The notes under the pieces were generated by a model. That model ran no database searches, had not been told where the DNA came from, and worked only from the letters and a program-made list of their open reading frames with translations. Position numbers and translations under genes: made by a program. Below, one piece after another: positions 18,320-27,936 of a stretch of DNA of 64,000 nucleotides. The DNA is from Azospira sp. I13 (GTDB lineage Bacteria > Pseudomonadota > Gammaproteobacteria > Burkholderiales > Rhodocyclaceae), in the NCBI RefSeq assembly GCF_003112695.1, contig NZ_BFBP01000011.1, forward strand, positions 77,401 to 141,400, written 5' to 3'. Within the stretch, counting starts at the first letter, position 1. Each line of letters starts with the position of its first letter.

Positions 18320-19339
18320 ATGACCCTGCGTCTTCCCCTGCTGGCCGGCGCCCTGGCCGCTGCCCTCTCCCTGAATCTCCAGGCCGAAGAGAACGTGCTG
18401 AACCTCTATTCCGCCCGCCACTACCAGACGGACGAAAAGCTCTACGAGAATTTCACCAAGCAGACCGGCATCAAGATCAACCGCATCGAAGGCAAGGAAG
18501 AAGAGCTGCTGGAACGCATCAAGAACGAAGGCGCCAACAGCCCCGCCGACGTGCTGCTGACGGTGGACGCCTCCCGCCTGGCCCTGGCCCACGAACTGGG
18601 CCTGTTCGCCCCGGTCAAGTCCAAGGTCCTGGAATCCCGCATCCCGGCCAACCTGCGCACCGACGACTGGTTCTCCTTCTCCACCCGCGCCCGGGTCATC
18701 GTCTACAACAAGGCGGCCCTGAAGGCGGAAGACGTGCAGAACTACGACGATCTGGCCAACCCCAAGCTCAAGGGCCAGGTCTGTACCCGCTCCGGCGCCC
18801 ACCCCTACAACCTGTCCCTGATGGCCTCCATCATCGCCAACCAGGGCGAAGCCAAGGCCGAAGCCTGGGCCAAGGGCGTGGTGGCCAATTTCGCCCGTGC
18901 CCCCAAGGGTGGCGACACCGACCAGATCAAGGCCGTAGCCGCCGGCGAGTGCGGCGTCACCATCTCCAACACCTATTACGTCGCCCGCCTGCTGCGCTCC
19001 GACAAGGCGGAAGACAAGAAGATCATGGAAAAGGTGGCAGTGGTCTGGCCCAACCAGAAGACCAGCGGCACCCACATCAACATCTCCGGCGCCGGCATGC
19101 TCAAGCACGCCCCCCATCAGGGTGCGGCGGTGAAGTTCCTGGAGTATCTGGCCTCCGACGAGGCCCAGCGCTACTTTGCCGACGGCAACAACGAATGGCC
19201 CGTGGTCGCCAGCCTCAAGGTCAGCAACCCGGCCCTGGAAAGTCTCGGCAAGTTCAAGGCCGATGCCCTGCCCGTGGGCTCCCTGGCCATGTACCGGGCC
19301 AAGGCCCAGATCCTCTTTGACCGGGCCGGCTACCGCTAA
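18320..19339 (+). CDS. Periplasmic Fe(3+)-type ABC transporter binding protein
   Basis: 339 residues with a signal peptide cut after about residue 22 (LNLQA|EENVLN). The mature start VLNLYSARHYQTDEKLYENF and later GDTDQIKAVAAGECGVTISNTYYVARL are typical of FbpA/FutA ferric-ion binding proteins; the tyrosine pair in SNTYYVA provides iron ligands in that family. It should deliver iron to an inner-membrane permease, but no permease or ATPase gene is adjacent. It is divergent from hybO across a 358-bp AT-rich interval. A GGAGT ribosome site precedes ATG 18320. Confidence 0.9.
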   Translation: MTLRLPLLAGALAAALSLNLQAEENVLNLYSARHYQTDEKLYENFTKQTGIKINRIEGKEEELLERIKNEGANSPADVLLTVDASRLALAHELGLFAPVKSKVLESRIPANLRTDDWFSFSTRARVIVYNKAALKAEDVQNYDDLANPKLKGQVCTRSGAHPYNLSLMASIIANQGEAKAEAWAKGVVANFARAPKGGDTDQIKAVAAGECGVTISNTYYVARLLRSDKAEDKKIMEKVAVVWPNQKTSGTHINISGAGMLKHAPHQGAAVKFLEYLASDEAQRYFADGNNEWPVVASLKVSNPALESLGKFKADALPVGSLAMYRAKAQILFDRAGYR

Positions 19340-19420
19340 GCACGAGCAGTCATTGCGGGCAGACACTGCCCGCACCGGCCACCCTACCGGTAGCCTCCGG
19401 TATTTCCCGATGTAAGCCCC

Positions 19421-19451
19421 TCGCCCCCGCACTGCCGGGGGCGATGTTTTT
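19421..19451 (+). terminator. Terminator of the binding protein gene
   Basis: TCGCCCCCGCACTGCCGGGGGCGA forms a stem of about nine base pairs and is followed by TGTTTTT. The rest of 19340-19599 shows only a short GCGGGCAGACACTGCCCGC hairpin and no gene. Confidence 0.8.
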
Positions 19452-19599
19452 CATCACTGCAAATATTCTGGATGACTGGCCACGGCCAGCGATTGCTTGC
19501 TCCGGCCAAGGCGGCCGGGCCTTCTTACCCATCCCTCACCCGCCCCACCCTGGCCATCACGACCCGGCCGCTCGGCCCAAGGTCGGGGTCAGTCCTGGA

Positions 19600-19992
19600 T
19601 CAGTAGCACATCACCAGCTTGCCGTTGGGGCTGCGGCAGTAAGTCACCCCGTCGGGTCCGACCACCGTGGTGCCCTTGCCGTCCTTGTGGGGCTGGTAGT
19701 AGCGGTAGCTGGGGCTGCGGGTGGAAGTACTGGGGCGCTGGGGCAAGGGCTGCACCCCGGTGGTGGGAATGCCCTGGTTGGCCGGCCCCTGCTCGATGAT
19801 GGTGGCCGCAGGCGGCGCCTTGCGGTAGGGATACAGGCCCGGTGCGCCCTGGCCGCCGCCGATGGGCTGCTCCTGGGGCAGCTGGTAGATCTGGGTGCCG
19901 TTGTTCTGGGCCAGCAGGGGTCCGCCGAGCATCCCCAGGCACAAGCCGAGGCAGAGGCGGGTCAGCACGGTGGTGGCGGTTCGGGGAAACAT
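19600..19992 (-). CDS. Small secreted protein of unknown function
   Basis: 130 residues from ATG 19992. A clear signal peptide (LTRLCLGLCLGMLGGPLLAQ) is followed by a low-complexity region rich in Q, P, G and T. A short conserved-looking C-terminus reads TTVVGPDGVTYCRSPNGKLVMCY, with two Cys that could pair in the periplasm. I do not recognise the family. The frame extends 28 codons further upstream, but that would bury the signal peptide. Confidence 0.7.
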   Translation of the reverse strand: MFPRTATTVLTRLCLGLCLGMLGGPLLAQNNGTQIYQLPQEQPIGGGQGAPGLYPYRKAPPAATIIEQGPANQGIPTTGVQPLPQRPSTSTRSPSYRYYQPHKDGKGTTVVGPDGVTYCRSPNGKLVMCY

Positions 19993-20078
19993 GGCATCAC
20001 TCCTGAGCAAAGACTGAAAAAAGGGGAAAAAGGCCGGCCACACGGAGCCGGCACCGGCAACGCCCCCTTGCTTCAAGT

Positions 20079-20552
20079 CTAGTGGGCGCTGCGCGCCATC
20101 GCCAGTTCGCGGATGAGGGCCACCGTGTCCAGGTCCGAGGCATGATACGCGGACTTTATGTAATCAACATAGGCAGAAGCTTCCGGATCGCTGCCCGGGT
20201 CGCCGAAGGAGGTTTCGTAGGTAAAGCGCAGGAAAAGGCGCCCTTCCGCCGGCTCCTCAATGCGGATGGTCAGGGTGCCGCCGGCGTGGTCGGCGGTGCG
20301 CTGGGTTTCGAAGCACACCCATTCCGCTTCCAGGAAGCTGGCCCGGTCGCGGATCTGGGCGGCGCCGAAGACCAGCAGCCGCTCCACCGCCCCCACCTCG
20401 CGGGAGAGGATGCGGCATTCCGCCAGCCCCGGCAGGAAAGGTACGGAATCCTCCACCCGGGCCATCAGCCCGGCCCAGACCTGGCTGCGGTCCAAGGTGA
20501 AATCGAGGGGATTGTCCAGGTCGTTGATCTCGACCAGATGTTCGAAACGCAT
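20079..20552 (-). CDS. AtaL-like (DUF1857) SRPBCC-fold protein
   Basis: 157 residues. The pattern MRFEHLVEIND...SQVWAGLMARVEDSVPFLPGLAECRIL and the later GTLTIRIEEP, FLRFTYETSF match the DUF1857/AtaL family of START-like folds, which bind hydrophobic ligands. The function here is unknown. The start is taken at ATG 20552 because GGAGG is 7 nt before it; the earlier ATG 20558 overlaps the yaaA stop (ATGA) and sits too close to the same ribosome site. It is almost certainly co-translated with yaaA. Confidence 0.82.
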   Translation of the reverse strand: MRFEHLVEINDLDNPLDFTLDRSQVWAGLMARVEDSVPFLPGLAECRILSREVGAVERLLVFGAAQIRDRASFLEAEWVCFETQRTADHAGGTLTIRIEEPAEGRLFLRFTYETSFGDPGSDPEASAYVDYIKSAYHASDLDTVALIRELAMARSAH

Positions 20553-20554
20553 GC

Positions 20555-21331
20555 TCATTCCTCCACCCGGCGCCGGAAGACATAGGTATCGCCATCGGAA
20601 ACCTCCGGCACGAAGGCATAGCCGTCCAGGTTGAAGCCCTGCAGGCCTTCCGGCTGGCTCAGTCCGTGGCTGGCGGCATAGCGCACCATGAGGCCCCGGG
20701 CCCGCTTGGAGTAGAAGCTGATGATCTTGTAACGGCCGCCCTTCCAGTCCTCGAAGACGCAATTGACGATACGGGCCTTCAGGGCCTTGGGCTTGACCGA
20801 CTTGAAGTATTCCTCGGAGGCCAGATTCACCAGCACCGCCGGGCCGCTTTCCGGCAGGTCGGCGTTCAGGGCCTGGGTAATCTCCTCGCCCCAGAAGGCG
20901 TAGAGGTCCTTGCCGACGGCATTGGCCAACTTGGTGCCCATCTCCAGGCGATAAGGCTGGATCAGGTCCAGGGGCCGCAGCAGGCCGTAGAGGCCGGAAA
21001 GGATGCGCAGGTGCTGCTGGCACCAGACCAGGGCAGCCGGCGCCAGGCTGGCCGCATCCAGGCCCTCATAGACATCGCCGTTGAAGGCCAACAGGGCCTG
21101 CTTGGCATTGTCCAGCGTGAAGGGCGGTGCCCAGTCGGCGTAGCGGGTGACATTGAGCACCGCCAGGGCATCGGAAATATCCATGAGCCGGGAAAGCTCG
21201 GCGGGCGGCAGCTCCCGCAGGCGTTCCACCAGCAGGCGGGAGCGGGCCAGAAAGGCCGGCTGGCTGTATTCCGTCGTCACGGGCGGGGTGTCGAAATCCA
21301 GGCTCTTGGCCGGAGAGATCACAAAAAGCAT
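20555..21331 (-). CDS. yaaA: Peroxide stress protein YaaA
   Basis: 258 residues, the family length. It begins [17 protein letters not shown] and contains [37 protein letters not shown] and the C-terminal [19 protein letters not shown], all YaaA hallmarks. In E. coli YaaA lowers free iron and DNA damage under H2O2 stress. It is divergent from the PF10136 gene, with only 45 bp between the start codons, so the two promoters overlap. Confidence 0.94.
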   Translation of the reverse strand: MLFVISPAKSLDFDTPPVTTEYSQPAFLARSRLLVERLRELPPAELSRLMDISDALAVLNVTRYADWAPPFTLDNAKQALLAFNGDVYEGLDAASLAPAALVWCQQHLRILSGLYGLLRPLDLIQPYRLEMGTKLANAVGKDLYAFWGEEITQALNADLPESGPAVLVNLASEEYFKSVKPKALKARIVNCVFEDWKGGRYKIISFYSKRARGLMVRYAASHGLSQPEGLQGFNLDGYAFVPEVSDGDTYVFRRRVEE

Positions 21332-21376
21332 GGCAAAATCTTCAATCGGAAAGCACAAAACAACAAGGCAAACATT

Positions 21377-23473
21377 ATGACACGCCCCCTTTTCAAACTT
21401 TCCACTGCATCCTCCCAATCCCCGGATGCCCTGCTGGAAGCCCTGGGCAACCTCAACGCCTCCCCCGATGCCGACCCCACCCCGCTCCTGGTCCAGCTGG
21501 TGGACACCCTGCGCCCCCGCCGGGCCGACGACGTGGAGAGCGCCACCCAGGCCCTGCGGGCCCTCTGCTACCTGCTGCAAACCCGGGCCGACCTGCGGGG
21601 CCACCTGCGGCTGGCCATCCTGCGGCTCTTCGCCGAGAAGAAGCAGGTTTCCCTATACGTGGATTCCGGCGTGTTCCCCAACACCGGCTTTTTCTCGGAA
21701 ACCGCCCGCCGCCTTTCCCGCACCCTGCTGCCGGATGTGGTCTCCCGGGATTACCTGAAGGACCTGCTGGGCCTGTTCTTCCACGACCCCGCTGACGAAC
21801 GCTGGGTGGAAGGCACTCCGGACGAAGACTGGCTGGCCCTGTTCACCCTCCTCGACCTGGCCCCGGGGCACAGCGTCAGCGGCGCCCCCATGGCCCCGGC
21901 CCTGGCCCAGCTGCTGGAAGGCCTGCTGGTCATTTCCTACCGCATCAGCGCCATCGGCCTGGAGCCGGAACTGCTGCGGGTGGAACCGAGCATCGAGAAT
22001 TTCGAATCCCCCTTCCTCGCCCAGAACGCCGAAATGCTGCGCTTCCTCAAGCAGTTCGAGCAGTGGTGGCGGGAACCGGATTTCCAAGCGGAAGACGACC
22101 GCCAGCTGCAAGTGCTCTTCGACCAGTGCCGCAGCATCGGCGACCGCATCCGCAACCGGGCCGCCCGGGAAGGCACCAGCCTTTCCCTCACCTTCCACCT
22201 GCAACGCCTGCGCCAGCACCTGGAGCGGGCCGAATCCCTCCTGGAGCTGCTGCGGGAATTCCGCCGCGAACGCAGCCTGGAGGCCGCCCTGCCCCAGGCC
22301 GTGGCTCTCTTCAAGGCCCTGGTGCGGGCCGAGTGCCGCAAGAACGACCTGAAGACCTACTGGCGCCAGAACGTCGAACTGCTGGCCCGCCGGGTGACGG
22401 AAAACGCCGGCCGCACCGGCGAGCACTACATCACTGAAAGCCGCAGCGAATACTTTGCCCTGCTGCGCTCGGCCCTGCTCGGCGGCTTCGTTATCGCCTT
22501 CATGGCCCTCAACAAGCTGGAGCTGGCCAAGCTGCACCTGCCGCCCCTCACCGAGGCCCTGGCCTTCTGCCTTAACTACGGCCTGGGCTTCGTCCTCATC
22601 CACATCCTCCACGGCACCGTCGCCACCAAGCAGCCAGCCATGACCGCCAATGCCATCGCCGCCAGCATCGACGAGGCCACCGGCCCCGGCGGCAGCGCCA
22701 AGCCGCGCAACCTGGAAAATCTGGCCGGCCTGGTGGCCCGCACCTGCCGCAGCCAGATGGCGGCCATCATCGGCAACATCGGCCTGGCCATTCCCATGGC
22801 CATGGTCATCGCCTTTATCGCCAACCAGCTGGCCGGCGGCCACCTGATCGGGCCGGAAAAGGCCGAGCACCTGCTGGCGGACGTGCACCCCTGGCACAGC
22901 GGCGCCATCCTCTACGCCGGGGTGGCCGGGGTCTGCCTCTTCCTCGCCGGGCTGATCGCCGGCTACTACGACAACCTGGCCGCCTACAACCGCATTCCCC
23001 AGCGCCTGATGCAGCTCGACTGGCCCAAGCGCCTGTTCGGCGAGGCCCGCCTGTGGCGGGTCGCCAACTATGTGGAAAACAACCTGGGGGCCCTGGCCGG
23101 CAACTTCTTCTTCGGCTTTCTCCTCGGCGGCATGACCGCCATCGGCACCCTCTTCGGCCTGCCGGTGGATATCCGCCACATCGCCTTCTCTTCCGCCTAC
23201 CTGGGCTACGCTGCCGTCGCCCTGGATTTCGCCATGCCCTGGCAAACCCTGGCTCTGGCGGGCCTGGGGGTGGCCGCCGTGGGCCTGAGCAACCTGGCGG
23301 TGAGCTTCTCCCTGGCCCTCTACGTGGCCCTCAAGGCCCGCCAGGTCTCCTTCGCCCAGGGCCGCCATCTGGTGGCCAGCCTGGCCCGGCGCTTCTGGCG
23401 CAGCCCGGGGGAATTCCTGCTGCCGCCCCGGGCCCTGCCCGCAGAAGAATCCCGGGACCCGGCGGCGGGTTGA
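21377..23473 (+). CDS. PF10136 ('site-specific recombinase' Gcr-like) membrane protein
   Basis: 698 residues. The N-terminal about 350 residues are soluble and helical with the [22 protein letters not shown] signature. The C-terminal half has about six to seven hydrophobic helices ([73 protein letters not shown]). The Pfam family is named after a gonococcal 'site-specific recombinase', yet no tyrosine- or serine-recombinase active site is visible and the protein is plainly integral to the membrane. I would describe it as a conserved membrane protein of unknown function. It ends 56 nt before the DUF2863 gene. Confidence 0.85.
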   Translation: MTRPLFKLSTASSQSPDALLEALGNLNASPDADPTPLLVQLVDTLRPRRADDVESATQALRALCYLLQTRADLRGHLRLAILRLFAEKKQVSLYVDSGVFPNTGFFSETARRLSRTLLPDVVSRDYLKDLLGLFFHDPADERWVEGTPDEDWLALFTLLDLAPGHSVSGAPMAPALAQLLEGLLVISYRISAIGLEPELLRVEPSIENFESPFLAQNAEMLRFLKQFEQWWREPDFQAEDDRQLQVLFDQCRSIGDRIRNRAAREGTSLSLTFHLQRLRQHLERAESLLELLREFRRERSLEAALPQAVALFKALVRAECRKNDLKTYWRQNVELLARRVTENAGRTGEHYITESRSEYFALLRSALLGGFVIAFMALNKLELAKLHLPPLTEALAFCLNYGLGFVLIHILHGTVATKQPAMTANAIAASIDEATGPGGSAKPRNLENLAGLVARTCRSQMAAIIGNIGLAIPMAMVIAFIANQLAGGHLIGPEKAEHLLADVHPWHSGAILYAGVAGVCLFLAGLIAGYYDNLAAYNRIPQRLMQLDWPKRLFGEARLWRVANYVENNLGALAGNFFFGFLLGGMTAIGTLFGLPVDIRHIAFSSAYLGYAAVALDFAMPWQTLALAGLGVAAVGLSNLAVSFSLALYVALKARQVSFAQGRHLVASLARRFWRSPGEFLLPPRALPAEESRDPAAG

Positions 23474-23529
23474 TAGAATCCCGCCTTCGCTGCGTTTTTG
23501 CCGCCCCTTTTTCCCTTGAACGGTTCCCC

Positions 23530-24717
23530 ATGAAACGACCCCGCTTCGGCTCCCGCTCCCGTGTCTCCCGCGACGTCTCCCAGCTTTCCTGGCTGGCCGT
23601 CGGCCTTGCCGAATCCGGGAGCAAGCTGGAAGACGCCTTCTGGGAAAGCCGCCTGGCCCTGCTGGTGGAACAGCTGCTGGCCGACGGCGACGAGGAGGAA
23701 CTGACCACCACCCTGGATCGCCTCTACGACAGCCACCCCCAGGCCCACGACGAGCTGGCCGACATGGTGGAATCCCGGGCCGAATCCATTCGTGTCAGCC
23801 ACCAGGGCCAGGATTACGACGTGCTGCTGGTGGCGGTGCCGGTGCTGGCCTGGTCCCGTTTCGGCATTCCCGCCCCCAGTATTCCCGCCGACACCCTGGG
23901 TGCCCTCAAGGCCCAGCTCTGCGGCCACGTGCTGGCCTCCCAGGCCCGGGTGGCCCTGGTGGATTTCCTCTTCAGCCCGGACCAGTTGCCCCGCAGCTAC
24001 ACCGACACCCACCGCCTGACCCAGGACCTGGGCCGCTGCGCCCTGGCCGGCCAGGACATGGCCCTGGACACCCGGGAAATGCCCGAGACCAACCGCTTCC
24101 TCTCCGACACCCGCTACCTGCTGGCCGCCATCGCCGTGCCCCGCAATACGCCCCTCTTCTACTGGCATGAAAGCCACGAGAGCGAAGGCAGCCGCGAGGT
24201 GGCCCGCCAGCAATGGCGCCAGCAGGGCGGCGGCGCCCTGGAGCCCCTGCTCGCCGGCTGCGCCTTCGAGCCCCTGCTGCCCGACGCCTACCATGCGGCC
24301 TGCCGCCAGGCCGACAAGGATTCCCGCCCCTATTCCCTCAAGGCCTCCGTGGCCTTCCTGCAGACCGCCCTGGGCATCACCCCGGACCAGCTGAAGGTGG
24401 CCATCGGCCCCTTCCACGACCAGCGCCTGGAGGAATACCGCCTCGGCTTCTCCCTGCGGGAACGGCCGGAAACGGTGATCCACGGCGTCGTCTGGGCCCT
24501 CCTCGGCGATGAGGACGAGAACACCGACGCCGTCGGCGAAATGAGCGCCCTGCTGCGGGAATGCGGCATCACCGAGATCGTCGCCCACGACCACCGCTTC
24601 CCCCTCGAGTTCTGCGACGACTGCGGCGCCCCCCTCTACCCCAACGGCGAGGGCGAGCTGATGCACACCGACATGCCGGAAGAGCCGGCCAGCCACGCCC
24701 CCCGCGTCCTGCACTGA
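23530..24717 (+). CDS. DUF2863 family protein
   Basis: 395 residues, soluble. It contains SWLAVGLAESGSKLEDAFWE near the start, and RPYSLKASVAFLQTALGITPDQLKVAIGPFHDQRLEEYRLGF in the middle. A C-terminal half zinc ribbon FCDDCGAPLYPNGEGELMH closes the protein. DUF2863 is largely restricted to betaproteobacteria and has no assigned function. It probably shares the transcript of the PF10136 gene and ends at a terminator-like hairpin. Confidence 0.88.
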   Translation: MKRPRFGSRSRVSRDVSQLSWLAVGLAESGSKLEDAFWESRLALLVEQLLADGDEEELTTTLDRLYDSHPQAHDELADMVESRAESIRVSHQGQDYDVLLVAVPVLAWSRFGIPAPSIPADTLGALKAQLCGHVLASQARVALVDFLFSPDQLPRSYTDTHRLTQDLGRCALAGQDMALDTREMPETNRFLSDTRYLLAAIAVPRNTPLFYWHESHESEGSREVARQQWRQQGGGALEPLLAGCAFEPLLPDAYHAACRQADKDSRPYSLKASVAFLQTALGITPDQLKVAIGPFHDQRLEEYRLGFSLRERPETVIHGVVWALLGDEDENTDAVGEMSALLRECGITEIVAHDHRFPLEFCDDCGAPLYPNGEGELMHTDMPEEPASHAPRVLH

Positions 24718-24730
24718 CCCTGCCCCACCA

Positions 24731-24765
24731 CCGGGCGGCGCACTCTGCGTCGCCCGGGCCTTTCC
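24731..24765 (+). terminator. Hairpin terminator after the DUF2863 gene
   Basis: CCGGGCGGCGCA CTC TGCGTCGCCCGG (12-bp stem with one G-T pair) followed by GCCTTTCCTTC. It isolates the upstream genes from the LexA-controlled cassette. Confidence 0.65.
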
Positions 24766-24941
24766 TTCACCCGCCCCCCGTTTTTCCTTCCTGCTTTTTC
24801 CCTGCTTCTCCCCTGCTTTTCCTCGCTGCGCCCTTCGCTCCCTCGTACCACCTTCTCCCCGCCTCGCCTTCCTTTCCGGGTATCGCTGCTGCCAGACCGC
24901 CAGCGCCCGCCGAAACGAGATACGCCTTGCCACGCCATGAC

Positions 24942-24961
24942 TACTGTACGAAAATACAGTA
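24942..24961 (+). promoter_or_regulatory. LexA operator (SOS box) of imuA-imuB-dnaE2
   Basis: TACTGTACGAAAATACAGTA contains CTGT-N8-ACAG, the gammaproteobacterial/betaproteobacterial LexA consensus, in a 20-bp nearly symmetric setting 60 bp before imuA. It explains induction of the cassette by DNA damage. Confidence 0.92.
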
Positions 24962-25020
24962 AATCAGTTTTCCTCTACCGGCACAGCCCGTGCCCCTATG
25001 TATTCCCGACGCCAACGCCC

Positions 25021-25782
25021 ATGCCCTCTGCCTCCAGCCTTCCCCAGCGGGAGCCGCCCCGGCCCGATGCCGGGGGGCTTGCCGAACTGCTGGCCCGCCC
25101 GGATATCTGGCGGGGCGACCGGCTGGCCGCCAGCCCCCGGCCCGGCCTGCCCACCGGCCACCCGGCGCTGGACCGGCTGCTGCCCGGCGGCGGCTGGCCC
25201 CGGGGCGCCCTGAGCGAATTCCTCGCCACCCCGGAGGTGGGCGTCACCGGACTCCTGGCGCCGGCCCTGGCCGCCCTGGCCGGGCCCTTGCTCTTCGTCA
25301 ATCCGCCCTGGCCCCTGCACGCCCCCGGCTGGCAGGCCGCCGGATTTGCCGCCGGGCGCCTGGCGGTGGTGGAGGCCAACGGCAAGGAAGGCGCCTGGGC
25401 CTGCGAAGTGGCCCTGGAAGAAGGCGGATTTGCCGCCCTGCTGGCCTGGCTGCCGGACATCGACGCCAAGGGCCTGCGCCGGCTGCAACTGGCCGCCGCC
25501 GGCCAGCCGGGCCTGGCCTGCATCCTGCGGCCCCCGGCCCGGGCCCGGGAGCCCTCCCCGGCGCCCCTGCGCCTCAGCCTGGAAAACGCCCCCCGGGGCC
25601 TGCGGGTGCGCCTGCTCAAACGCCGGGGCGGCGACGGCCTGGCGGAGCAGCCCCTCATCCTCACCCCGGCCCTGGCCGTCACCGCCCTTCTGGAACGCGA
25701 TCGTGCTCTGGCTCTCCCTGCGCTTCCCCTGCCTGCCCCTGGACGCCCTGGCGCTGCCGCCCGCACCCCGGCCCACGCCTGA
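25021..25782 (+). CDS. imuA: SOS mutagenesis protein ImuA (RecA/SulA-like)
   Basis: 253 residues. The stretch GLPTGHPALDRLLPGGGWPRGALSEFLATPEVGVTGLLAPAL resembles the RecA/ImuA core, with the P-loop degraded. AALLAWLPDIDAKGLRRLQLAA and RLLKRRGGDGLAEQPLIL match the C-terminal half of ImuA. ImuA family proteins work with ImuB and DnaE2 in error-prone bypass of DNA lesions. ATG 25021 is the only reasonable start, 60 nt after the LexA operator, and no strong ribosome site precedes it. The 3' end overlaps imuB by 80 nt. Confidence 0.88.
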   Translation: MPSASSLPQREPPRPDAGGLAELLARPDIWRGDRLAASPRPGLPTGHPALDRLLPGGGWPRGALSEFLATPEVGVTGLLAPALAALAGPLLFVNPPWPLHAPGWQAAGFAAGRLAVVEANGKEGAWACEVALEEGGFAALLAWLPDIDAKGLRRLQLAAAGQPGLACILRPPARAREPSPAPLRLSLENAPRGLRVRLLKRRGGDGLAEQPLILTPALAVTALLERDRALALPALPLPAPGRPGAAARTPAHA

Positions 25783-27676
25783 GGCTGACGGGGCTCCGCC
25801 CCCACTCCAGTCCCAATCCTTGCCTTCGCCCCGCTCCTCCCCCCGGGCAGCGGCCAGCCAGGGCCGGGTGGTGGCGGCCAACGGCCCCGCCCGGGAGCGA
25901 GGCATCCACCCCGGCATGGGCCTGGCCTCGGCCTGGGGCCTGGCACCCGAACTGGCCGTGCACGAACGGGATCCGGCGGCGGAGAGCGCCGCCCTGGCGG
26001 GCCTGGCCTGCTGGGGCTTCAACTTCACTCCCCAGGTCTGCCTCGACCCACCCGCCGGCCTGCTGCTGGAAATCGGCGGCTGCCTGCGCCTCTTCGGCGG
26101 CCTGGAGGCCCTGGTCAGTCAGGTGGCGGAACAAGCCCGGCGCCAGGGCTACACCCTGGCCTGGGGCCTGGCCCCGACCCCCCTGGCCGCCCGCTGGCAG
26201 GCCAACGTCGCCCCCTGGCTGGAACCCCTGGCCGAGGAAGGGGAAAGCGGTGCCGGGCAGCAGGACGTTCAGGAAGGCAAGGAGGCGGCAGCGGCCAGCG
26301 CGATAGGCAAGCCCACTCCGCCAGCCACGGCCCGGCAGCAGCGGGGCCAACCGCCGGCCGCCCTGGCCGGCGGCGCATCCCGGCCCATCGCCACAGCCAC
26401 CCGTAGCGCCGCCGACTCAAACGCTGCCGCCCAAACTGCCAGCCGGAAGGGGGTGGGGAGTACCGGCCCAAGCCTGGCCACGCCCATTCCCCCGGCCAGC
26501 CCGGCCACCGCCGCACCTGGGGCTGATGCGCTTGATCCGGCGGACAGCACCATCCCGGGCGACCTTCCCGACGCCGGGGCCCTGGGCGACCCTCGCAACC
26601 TCCCCCGGCTCCTCGCCCCCCTGCCTCTGGATTGTCTGGAACTGCCGCCGGCCCAGGCCCGGCGCCTGGGCAATTTCGGCCTGCGCCGGGTCGGCGACCT
26701 GCTGGCCCTGCCCCGCAGCGGCCTCAACCAGCGTCTGGGCCTGGGGCTGACGACCCAACTGGCCCGGGCCCTGGGGGAAATTCCCGATTCCCGGCCCCGC
26801 TTTCCCTACCCGGAAACCTTCCGCCAGGGCCTGGAACTGCCGGCCCGGGTGGAGGACGCCGGCGCCCTGCGCTTCGCCGCCCGGCGCCTGCTGCAACAGC
26901 TCCAGGGCTGGCTGGCCCGGCGCAGCGGCGGCATTTCCCGCTGCACCCTGGAACTGCACCACGAGCAATACGGCCCGGCCATCCTCCGCCAGGGCCGCCG
27001 GGGTCGCCCGCCCACCCTCCTGGTGCTCGGCTTTGCCGGCCTGACCCGGGACGGCGCCCGGCTCGAGCGGGTGCTGGCCGAACGCCTGGCCCAACTGCCC
27101 CTGGCGGCCCCGGTGGAAGCCCTCTGCCTGGTGGCGGACCAGATCGGCGAGCTGCCGGGCCAGGATCAAGCCCTGCCCGGCCAGGGCAGCGACGGCGCCC
27201 TGGCCGACGACCCGCCCGCCAGCGCCCAACGGGCCGCCCTCACCCTGGAGCGCCTCAAGGCCCGCCTGGGGGACGCCCGGGTGTACGGCCTCACCCACGT
27301 GGCGGACCACCGCCCGGAGCAGGCCACCCGCAAACGCCCGCTGGACGGCGACCTTGCCCTGGCCACCCCGGAGAAGCAGGCTACAAGCCAGTCTCCCGGG
27401 GCACCCCCGCAAGGTCCGCGCCCCTTGTGGCTTCTGGAGCATCCTCAAGCCCTGGGCGAAACCCAGGGCCGCCCCCGGCACGGCGGCCCCCTGCAACTCC
27501 TGGCCGGCCCCGAGCGCATCGAAAGCGGCTGGTGGGACGAAGGCGAAAGCAGCGACGGCCTTCCAGCCCCCGGCGATTTGCGCCGCGACTACTTCGTCGC
27601 CCGCAACCCGGCCGGCGAATGGCTATGGGTGTTCCGGGATGAAACCGGCTGGTTCCTCCACGGCAGGTTCGCATGA
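25703..27676 (+). CDS. imuB: ImuB, catalytically dead Y-family polymerase adaptor
   Basis: 657 residues, much longer than the roughly 470-520 usual. GTG 25703 gives VLWLSLRFPCLPLDAL, the family start (MLWLALHFP). The finger and palm parts read GRVVAANGPARERGIHPGMGL and PPAGLLLEIGGCLRLFGG, and the little finger follows. The Y-family metal acidic residues are absent, as in other ImuB. The protein recruits DnaE2 to the sliding clamp. About residues 177-296 are a low-complexity A/P/G/S/T-rich insertion between palm and helix-hairpin-helix (LPPAQARRLGNFGLRRVGDLLALP). Smaller insertions lie near 30 and 490-510. Confidence 0.88.
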   Translation: MLWLSLRFPCLPLDALALPPAPRPTPEADGAPPPLQSQSLPSPRSSPRAAASQGRVVAANGPARERGIHPGMGLASAWGLAPELAVHERDPAAESAALAGLACWGFNFTPQVCLDPPAGLLLEIGGCLRLFGGLEALVSQVAEQARRQGYTLAWGLAPTPLAARWQANVAPWLEPLAEEGESGAGQQDVQEGKEAAAASAIGKPTPPATARQQRGQPPAALAGGASRPIATATRSAADSNAAAQTASRKGVGSTGPSLATPIPPASPATAAPGADALDPADSTIPGDLPDAGALGDPRNLPRLLAPLPLDCLELPPAQARRLGNFGLRRVGDLLALPRSGLNQRLGLGLTTQLARALGEIPDSRPRFPYPETFRQGLELPARVEDAGALRFAARRLLQQLQGWLARRSGGISRCTLELHHEQYGPAILRQGRRGRPPTLLVLGFAGLTRDGARLERVLAERLAQLPLAAPVEALCLVADQIGELPGQDQALPGQGSDGALADDPPASAQRAALTLERLKARLGDARVYGLTHVADHRPEQATRKRPLDGDLALATPEKQATSQSPGAPPQGPRPLWLLEHPQALGETQGRPRHGGPLQLLAGPERIESGWWDEGESSDGLPAPGDLRRDYFVARNPAGEWLWVFRDETGWFLHGRFA

Positions 27677-27933
27677 GCCGGCACCCTCACGGGCGGCTCC
27701 CGGCCCAGGACGACGCAAGCCGTACCGCCAGCGGCCTTCCCGCCAGCCTTCCCATCCGCCTCCCGGCCAGCCTGTCTCCGGCAACAGCCCGAGGGAACGA
27801 CAGCCCCCGGCGCCCCAGCCGCCTGCCGCCTTCCAACTGGGCACTTTCCAACAGGGCACTTCCTCGCCCGGCCCGCCTTGCCACACGCCGGCCAAGGCAT
27901 CGCACCACCGCTCCCGCCAGCAGAAGCCGCTGA
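27673..27933 (+). CDS. Questionable 86-codon reading frame between imuB and dnaE2
   Basis: It starts at ATG 27673 overlapping the imuB stop (ATGA) and ends at TGA 27931, 3 nt before the dnaE2 ATG and in the same frame as dnaE2. The product is rich in R, S, P and A with no recognisable domain. In GC-rich DNA such frames arise by chance, so this may be just a long spacer; it may also be a coupling peptide that leads ribosomes from imuB into dnaE2, which has no good ribosome site of its own. Confidence 0.3.
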   Translation: MSRHPHGRLPAQDDASRTASGLPASLPIRLPASLSPATARGNDSPRRPSRLPPSNWALSNRALPRPARLATRRPRHRTTAPASRSR

Positions 27934-27936
27934 ACC

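Noticed and set aside
21377-23473. Site-specific recombinase of a mobile element
   Set aside because: The family name suggests it, but the protein has several membrane helices and no catalytic residues of known recombinases, and no element boundaries are visible.
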